In this document: piece after piece, positions 57,371 through 64,000 of the stretch
How the letters are laid out: each line of letters opens with the position of its first letter
Numbering within the stretch: the first letter of the stretch is position 1
Assembly: GCA_043228905.1 (NCBI GenBank)
Contig: JBHGNT010000005.1
Coordinates: forward strand, 6,820,001 to 6,884,000
Source of the DNA: Azolla caroliniana
Taxonomy: Eukaryota; Polypodiophyta
Direction of reading: 5' to 3'
Length of the DNA stretch: 64,000 nt
Translations under genes and position numbers: made by a program
Notes under the pieces: model-generated
The model's input: the letters and a program-made list of their open reading frames with translations, nothing else
Told to the model about the DNA's origin: nothing
Database searches by the model: none

Positions 57371-59392
57371 ATGTCTAGATCAACGCACGACCTGGTTACA
57401 GATCGAACTAGACGCCTTGCCGAAAGGCAAAGGAGACGCGAGGCTTTCCAGAAAGCGGCGCAGGAAATTAGAGCGGATCGCTCGTTTTCCAACGTAATCC
57501 GGAGAGTAGCGGAGGACTCCCACTGGTTACAGCAAACATCGCACCCGGACGACGGCAGCAGCCTAAGCAGCCTCCGAGAAACCGAATCCCTTCTCCACGC
57601 GTTGGCAAACGGAGAAGGCGAAGCAGAGGCCTTTTCAGCATATGAATCGGACTCCGAAGGGGAATACAGCATGCACACGAACTACCGTAGCAGCAACGAA
57701 ACCCCGGGCGGACTGGCGGACGAAGGATCGGATACCTTACCGACACCGGAACCGGAACCGGAAGTGCTAACGCTGGAACCCTCGGAACCAGCAGAAGAAG
57801 AACGACCTTCGACACCGGAAGTCGAGGAGGAGAGGCCTCCGTCACCAGCGGAAGAGAAACAACCGACACCGGAATCAAATCGGGAAAGATCACTGACACC
57901 GGAGAAAATTCCGGAACGAGCACCAACACTACCAGCCCGCGCACCGATACTGGACGATGACATGCCGTTCCAATACTCTAAGTATAGAGATGATCCGGAC
58001 GCGGAAGCTCATGTGCACGCATTTGAACAGACATGGGAAGCCAACCATGTGTCCCAGCGACTGACACCGAAGGAAGAAGAACGCTCTAAGATAGCAGAGT
58101 TTGGCGTCACATTGGAGGGACCGACAGCAAGATGGCGCCGGACGCAAGACCCGTCTACCATCAACACCTTTGCAGATTTAAAAGCTAAATTCATGCATTT
58201 CTTTCAAAAGGAGGTGGACCAGACCGTAATGGTAGGCTTATTTTATACTATCCGGCAAGAGGCAGGGGAGAGCATTCCCCAATTTGTCATCCGGTTTCAA
58301 CGGATGCATAGTCAGCTTACCCGTGCACCCCCGGAGGAGGAATTACGGAGGATATTCCTAAACGCGCTCCGGGAACCCCTACGCACGGTTTGCACGGTAA
58401 TCGATTTCCGTACAAGTACCATCGACCAGGTCATTGACCGGGTGAAAGAGATGGAAAAGACAAGCTCCTGGCTCACACTGGGCGCACTTCAACGGGCGTT
58501 ACCGTCCGATGAAGACCTCCGGTTTCGGCAAGCAATACAGTGCACAACCTGCTTGAATTCCGGACACTCGGCTCTAGAATGCACTATGAGGACGCAATGT
58601 GTAATCTGTCAGTCCAAGAGCCATACGACGGATAGGTGCGAGTATAATCTGTTGACTCGGCAAGCACCGCCCGTCCGACAAATTGAGCCACGCAGCAGCT
58701 GGGATGAAGAAGACGAACGCTGGCGGCGAATGGACCGTGACCGACCGGCACAGGATGTCCGGTATGGCAAGCGACGGGAAAATAATGTCCGGTACGGCGA
58801 GCGACGGGAAAATGATGTCCGGTACGGGGATCGGCGAGATAACTATGACCGGCATGATCGGCACCAGGATTACAATAGACGATACGAACAGTACGACCGG
58901 GAACGGGAGGAATACGGCTGATATAACGGGCAACCCCGTCAAGAGTACCGTAATAAGAAGAGCTTTAACAAAAAACGGCATTTTAAAAAAGGCGGCTACC
59001 CCCGGGATCCGGAACAAGGCGCTCCAAGTAGCCAACCGGTACAAAACCCCGCGCGTACCGTAGGACCTGCCCCGGGTACAACAGACAATGCTGAATCTAG
59101 CAATGCCCGGAAAGCCTACTGCTACTACTGCAGACAGTAAGGCCATTATAGTAACCAATGCCCGGTGAAGAGCTATGAAAAACGACCGGCGGTAAATATG
59201 GTAGTCCCTGAGGTGGCAGACCTGCAGCAGGTGACCACAAGATCGAAGGGCATGGCCAAAGAATGGGAGACACAGGAGACCATCCGCAAACAAGCAACGG
59301 AATGGGTAAAGAAAGCGAACGAGCAGAATGTCACAGACTTACAGCAGCAAAAGGAGAACACCGCAGGGCTTGCCGGCGGTAGTCACTCCTAG
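57371..59392 (+). pseudogene. Tat-like gag with in-frame stops
   Basis: From ATG 57371 (MSRSTHDLVTDRTRRL) the frame is open for 516 codons. A Pro/Glu-rich segment (residues about 105-190) precedes the retrotransposon gag domain (WRRTQDPSTINTFADLKAKF, FYTIRQEAGESIPQFVIRF, IFLNALREPLRTV). Two cysteine motifs follow (CTTCLNSGHSALEC and CVICQSKSHTTDRC), then a repeated VRYG(E/D/K)RREN(N/D) unit. Stops at 58919, near 59138 (inside a third knuckle, CYYCRQ-stop-GHYSNQC) and 59390 interrupt an otherwise continuous frame shared with pol. A single gag-pol frame is therefore the ancestral state. The double cysteine cluster is unusual for gag. Confidence 0.8.
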
Positions 59393-62300
59393 AACGAGAC
59401 ATGGCAGGCGTTGCAAGAATGCCAGATTACGTTACCACTAGGAAGACTCCTACAACTCGTGCCTAGATTCACGGAAGGACTGAAAACAGCCATGACGGTA
59501 GGAGAACCATCACTGGCACCGGTACTCTTCTCGAATCCGGAGGAGGGAGCAACAGTGGTAGACACCAGCAGTCCGGTAATCACTGCCATTGTAAAAGGGA
59601 AAGAACTCCCCGGCACAGTTATAGACGGAGGCTCTGGGGTAAATGTAATAAGCCTCCGGACGTGTGAGGACCTAGGAATCCACGAGTGGGAGCCGTGTCC
59701 GTTCTGGTTGCGGATGGCCGATACAAGCTCAGTGCGGCCGACAGGATTAATACGGAAATTAGAAGTCACCGTCGGCGGGCATACATTTCACATCTCGGCC
59801 GTAGTGCTACAATTACAGGCACAAGGCGCATACCCACTATTGCTGGGGCGGCCATGGTTGAAAACGGCACATATCAAACAGAATTGGCGGAAAAATATAA
59901 TTACCTTCCGAAGAGGAAAAGCCAAGGTACGGGTACCAACACAGCCAAGGACGAGCACTGGCAAGGAATGTACACCGTTGTATGCAGAATGCATCAACAT
60001 GCTCGAAGGGTTAGCGGACGAAGAAGAAGCTCAATACCTGCAGGAAAACCCGAAGATCATACCCCTCTTCGAAATTGACATTGCCGAAGCCGTAGCACCG
60101 TATTTACCGCAACCGGAAGAGGCGGAAGCAGAACCGGATAAAGACGCAATCCGGGAGTTACGGCAAGCGCAGGAAGCGTTGGAACGGGAAATGGCCGTTT
60201 CACAACGCGTAAAAGCATCGCAACTGGAAGAGGTGAATTTAGGCACCACGGACGAAGCAAAACCGGTGCACATCGCCAAGGAGATGAAGTCTGGAGACAA
60301 AACGGCGATGATAACACTTCTCACGGAATTTCGCGACGTATTCGCCTGGTCATACGAAGACATGCGAGGACTCGACCCTCAGTTATACCAGCATCAAGTG
60401 CACTTGAGCAAGGATGCAAAACCAGTGGCACAAAGAAGGTACCGAATGAATCCCAATTATGCTGCCAAGGTCAAGGAAGAAATCGACAAATTGATAAGAG
60501 TTGGCTTTATCCGTCCGGTAAAGAAAGCGACATGGCTGAGCCCGATCGTAGTCGTACCGAAGAAGAACGGAAAAATTCGAGTTTGCGTGGACTACCGGAA
60601 ACTCAATGCGGCTACGGTAATGGATGCATTTCCACTTCCGTTCACAGATGGAGTGTTGGATGCCGTCGCCGGCCATGAGGTCTATAGCTTCCTAGACGGA
60701 TTCAGCGGGTATAATCAGATCCGGATGCACCCCGACGACCAGGAGAAAACGGCATTCGTCACCGAATGGGGGGTATTTGTGGCCGTAGTAATGATGTTCG
60801 GACTCAAAACGGCACCGGCAACGTTTCAAAGAATCATCATGGAAATCTTTGGTGAATATATACCGGCTTTTATGCAGGTTTTCCTTGACGATTTCGCCGT
60901 TTATAGCCGGGAGGAGGACCATTTTCAGCACCTCCGTCTTTGTCTAGAAAAGTGTAGAGCGTACCGGCTAAGCTTGAATCCGGCAAAGTGTGTGTTTGGC
61001 GTGTCCAGTGGAACTTTATTAGGACATATCGTAAGCCAGGAAGGTATAGTAGTCGACCCGGACAAAGTGAAAGCCATATTAGAAGCACCGGCGCCGGCAA
61101 CGACAAAGGCATTGAGCCGGTTCTTAGGCCAGATCCGGTGGCACAGCCGGATGCTCCGATACTTGGCCGACCTGGCTACACCATTGCATGCCACCGTACA
61201 TCGGACACCATTCCAGTGGACCGATACTGAGGATAGGGCGTATAAGGCCCTCAAGGTACTATTGTCGCAGGCACCGGTAGTACAGCCTCCGGATTGGAGT
61301 AAAGAATTTCACGTGTTCGTGGACGCCTCCGACATCGCAATCGGAAGCGTACTTATGCAGCTTACGGAGCCAAAATGGTATCGGCCAGTGTACTATGCCA
61401 GCCGGAAGCTATCCCAAGCAGAACGGAACTACTCTACTACGGAACGGGAAGCTCTAGGAATGATCTACAGTGTGACAAAGTTTCGGCACTATTTATTGGG
61501 AAGGAAGTTTTCCTTCCATGTAGATCATTCAGCACTCCTTTACCTGGTGTCCAAGGCGTCACTCACCGGCAAATTGGCCCGGTGGACCTTACTGTTACAG
61601 GAGTTCGAGTTTGAAATATTCCACCGACCCGGTATACAGCATGCTGTAGCGGATTACTTAAGCCGATTGGAGTCCGGAGAGACGGGTGATGGAGTACCGG
61701 ATGAGTTTCCGGATGCGGAGCTGTTTCGAGTTACTACGGAGACGGCAACAGATGAGACAGTGGCCCAGGAAGACAAGTGGCTCACAAATATGCACCAGTT
61801 TCTGAGCACAGGACTGCCTCCGGAAGAGCTGAACCGGGACGAACGGAAACGCCTGGCGGTACAAAGCCGACATTTCTGCTTACTGCAAGACACACTGTAT
61901 CACAAGGGAGCTGACGGCATATGGAGACGGGCGGTGCGCAGCGATGAAAAGGAACTGATACTGAGGGAAGGCCACTGCGGAGTTGTCGGAGGTCACTATG
62001 CCGGAGATGCGACAGCCAGAAAAATATGGCAAAGTGGCCTATGGTGGCCAACGACATTAAGAGATGCGGTACGGTACGCAAAAGAATGTGACCTATGCCA
62101 GAGAATAGGTCAGCCAACGGAGCAAGCTCGTATGCCACGCCAGCCGGTACTACCACTCGAGCCATTCCAAAAGTGGGGGCTGGACTTTGTAGGACCGTTC
62201 AAGCCACCGGCAATGAGAACGGGTAATCGGTACGTTATCGTCGCTACGGATTACTGCACGAAATGGGTGGAGGCCAAAGCTTTACGGGATAACACCGCTG

Positions 62301-62665
62301 CGTCAACGACAAAGTTTCTATATGAGTACATCTGGTGCCGTTACGGATGCCCCATTGAATTGATAAGTGACCAAGGGGGGCATTTTCTCAGACAAGTGGT
62401 GGAAAGCCTAACGACCTTCTATGCCGTGGTCCACAAACGAAGCACACCGTACTATCCACAGGCGAACGGACTAGCGGAATCAACAAACAAGACGCTCCAG
62501 AACATCCTTCGGAAGATCGTCAACGAGAACCGGACAGATTGGGACACAAAGCTACATAGCGCGCTTTGGGTACCGGACGGTATACAAAACGAGCATCCGA
62601 ACAACACCGTTCCGGTTGGCGTTCGGACTCGAGGCGGTCATGCCGGTAGAATTTCAAGTACCTAG
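59393..62665 (+). pseudogene. pol: Tat-like pol: protease, RT, RNase H, integrase
   Basis: An almost intact frame of about 1084 residues. Protease VIDGGSGVNVISL lies near 59625. RT has YRMNPNYAAKVKEEIDKLI, CVDYRKLNAATV, DGFSGYNQI and the catalytic FLDDFAVYS (about 60885). RNase H has VFVDASDIAIGSVLMQ (about 61320) and HRPGIQHAVADYLSRL. Integrase has an HHCC finger (HCGVVGGHYAGDA...CDLCQ, about 61975-62100) and a DDE core with Asp in GLDFVGPF, Asp in LISDQGGHF and Glu in NGLAESTN. Near 62570 a net 2-nt loss shifts the frame, and the integrase end continues in the frame of 62616-63149. Apart from that and the gag stops, the coding sequence is well preserved. Confidence 0.9.
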
Positions 62666-63149
62666 CTTACGGATTCAGCTACGAGAACGGCTGAACGAGA
62701 AGGAGTCGGAGACAATAAGGTTGACAGCGCTGTGTGAGCTGGAGGAACAACGGTTGGCCAACATCCTACATTTAGAATTAGAGCAACGGCGACGGAAAGC
62801 ATTCGTCGACCGGCACAGGAAAGGTAACGAAAAAATGTTCGCAATTGGCAAACCAGTGCTAGTATTCCAAACCCGAATGGGCAAGATGCCGGGTAAACTA
62901 AGGTTTAGATGGACCGGACCATATTGGCTAACACGGGAGTATAATGGGTCCTACCAGTTGGGGACACTTGCCGGCGAAGTGCTGGGCAAATGGGTGAATG
63001 GATTCCGGTTAAAGGCATATAGAGGACCGATGTCTAAGAACCCGTTTGAGCAAAGGACCAACGGCAACCACGAAGACGGCAGAGACGGCAAGCTGGTAAC
63101 CGGAGAGAATGTGGCCGGTAAGGGTCCGGGAGGACCAACGGACATGTGA
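62570..63149 (+). pseudogene. Tat-like integrase C-terminal region, shifted frame
   Basis: Continuation of integrase after the frameshift: LAFGLEAVMPVEF, ERLNEKESETIRLTAL, RRKAFVDRHRKGNEKMFAIGKPVLVFQTRMG, and KLRFRWTGPYWL then QLGTLAGEVLGKWVNGFRLK. The conserved GKPVLV..GPYW block is the GPY/F-type integrase end. No chromodomain follows. The frame stops with TGA at 63147-63149. Confidence 0.85.
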
Positions 63150-63518
63150 CGTCACACTAATAATAATAATAACAGAAAAAAAAAAACAATCATGCAAAAG
63201 CGAGGAAGGAATGGATGAAAGAGCGTGGAGCGAAAAGGTACGTAGTGGGCATTTAAAGCGCCACCACAGGACAAAATGCTATTTTAAGTACGCGACATGC
63301 ACAAACTCGAAAAAGGCGCCAGAATGCACAGACAAAAACCATTGCGCGTAGAGACCCTCTATTTTCGCGAACCAAGGAGCACAGAAGCACTGAAACGCTG
63401 CAAGATTATCAGAAGAGAACCTGCGCACAGAGAACCCCCACCTTCTGAACTCTCTCTTTCTCAACCCCGCTCTCATCACCATCCATCCTCGCCACCGCAG
63501 TCCGACCCCGACACAGAA
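63150..63518 (+). promoter_or_regulatory. Spacer with promoter-like features before the extra ORF
   Basis: 370 bp without coding sequence: AAT repeats, an A11 run, a TATA-like CTATTTTAAGTACG near 63279, and a CT-rich leader-like stretch (CTCTCTCTTTCTCAACC) before the ATG at 63519. It may allow separate transcription of the downstream frame; this is inferred from composition. Confidence 0.3.
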
Positions 63519-64000
63519 ATGCACCCGCAAACGCTGTCGGAAGCCGCCAAGACATGGCTGAAGCAACACGGGCTCGAGGGTTTCCTGATGATGATGGAAG
63601 TACCGCCACACAAAGAAGCCGACAAAGTGATCAAGGAAATCGATACAGAGGTCATAACGGCAGAGGCGATTCGAGCGTTAACAGGCCTTCCGGAGGGAGG
63701 CATACTCACGATCGACAATCCAACCCCGGAGCAACTCATTAGGTATTTTGGTGAGTACTCTCTAGCCAGCAAGGGCTATCGGACACAGGGTGGCGGAGAT
63801 ATGCTGTTCCGCGAAATTGCTTGTGTGCTCCATGAATACGGCCACGTATACCCTAGACCCCCTATCATGCCGCAGAACCGGGCAGGGATGATCATCGCCA
63901 CCTATGAAGGGATCAAGGTGGATTGGCCGGTATTGATCGCAGACGGGTTGTGTGCGGCGATCGAGATCGTTAGAGGCAAAGACGGCAAAGAAGGCCAAGA
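63519..64000 (+). CDS. Extra ORF downstream of Tat-like pol, partial (>160 aa)
   Basis: From ATG 63519 (MHPQTLSEAAKTWLKQHG) the frame has no stop to the window edge, 160 complete codons. Visible blocks are EVITAEAIRALTGLPEGG, FREIACVLHEYGHVYPRP and GMIIATYEGIKVDWPVLIADGL. Their arrangement recalls the 'putative plant transposon protein' domains found in accessory ORFs of Tat/Athila elements, but I am not sure of the match. There is no signal peptide or membrane segment in this part, so no support for an envelope protein. It lies after integrase and before the expected 3' LTR, and it is cleaner than gag and pol of the same element. It could instead belong to an adjacent element. Confidence 0.6.
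   Translation, partial: MHPQTLSEAAKTWLKQHGLEGFLMMMEVPPHKEADKVIKEIDTEVITAEAIRALTGLPEGGILTIDNPTPEQLIRYFGEYSLASKGYRTQGGGDMLFREIACVLHEYGHVYPRPPIMPQNRAGMIIATYEGIKVDWPVLIADGLCAAIEIVRGKDGKEGQ

Larger units (their letters stand above)
56885..64000 (+). mobile_element. Tat/Athila-like gypsy element, open at right edge
   Basis: Inserted in the RT of the previous gypsy element. The order is 5' LTR (56885-57317), primer site TGGCGACCACG at 57326, gag, protease, RT, RNase H, integrase, then a 370-bp spacer and a further open frame running off the window. No chromodomain follows the integrase. The FLDD-type RT motif and DGGS protease are typical of the non-chromodomain Tat/Athila branch (family knowledge). 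The 3' LTR is beyond the window. Confidence 0.85.

Noticed and set aside
63519-64000. Envelope gene making the element a plant retrovirus
   Set aside because: No signal peptide, transmembrane segment or furin-like site is visible in the part seen. Position alone is not enough.

Overview
The window is nuclear DNA of a land plant, and most of it is retrotransposon. Plant indicators are two multi-exon genes with GT-AG introns (a group E type protein phosphatase 2C and an uncharacterised 706-residue protein), UBN2-type copia gag, plant L1 LINEs with DUF4283-like ORF1, and non-autonomous hAT elements. No prokaryotic, CRISPR, rRNA or true tRNA gene was seen. The mobile elements include a Tf1/sushi-like chromovirus and a LINE endonuclease that is not of the usual plant L1 type. 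From memory of those families this fits a seed-free vascular plant (fern or lycophyte) better than a flowering plant, but the sequence alone does not settle it.

Layout: 1-1.1 kb is non-coding sequence with palindromes, a TATA box and tRNA-like pieces. 1.1-5.0 kb is a decayed Ty1/copia element (+) whose LTR holds a duplicated block and a TC microsatellite. 5.27-5.37 kb is a 100-N assembly gap. 5.4-6.2 kb holds the last two exons of the PP2C. 8.73-11.38 kb is a 5'-truncated L1 LINE (-) with a perfect 16-bp target duplication. 15.0-16.3 kb is a small LTR element with an integrase remnant and a palindromic 3' LTR. 20.0-20.6 kb is a LINE tail, followed by a possible solo LTR. 21.74-22.67 kb is a hAT-type non-autonomous element. 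24.8-25.1 kb is a 163-bp tandem duplication. 29.3-34.0 kb is the uncharacterised gene; its five-exon phase-consistent model is worked out here. An inverted repeat pair (33.44-33.71 and 34.91-35.19 kb) brackets its last exon.

35.2-49.7 kb is a four-level nest: an L1 LINE (+) is split by a copia element (-), that copia's gag is split by a hAT-type element, and the hAT element contains a nearly intact chromovirus (+). Each insertion into the next is marked by a target duplication. 50.2-51.0 kb is a second, different LINE endonuclease (-). 51.46-52.72 kb is a copia LTR plus gag. 52.72-56.88 kb is a decayed gypsy element with a damaged RT catalytic motif. It is cut by a Tat/Athila-like gypsy element that runs from 56.885 kb off the right edge and carries an extra open frame downstream of pol.

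The most interesting object is the chromovirus at 40251-45976. It has 459-bp LTRs differing at one site, a 5-bp target duplication, gag and pol in different frames joined at a candidate -1 frameshift site, and one premature stop in pol. It has no tRNA-type primer site. Instead, the 12 nt expected at the 5' end of its RNA are perfectly complementary to the sequence 2 nt after the LTR, the arrangement of self-primed Tf1/sushi elements.
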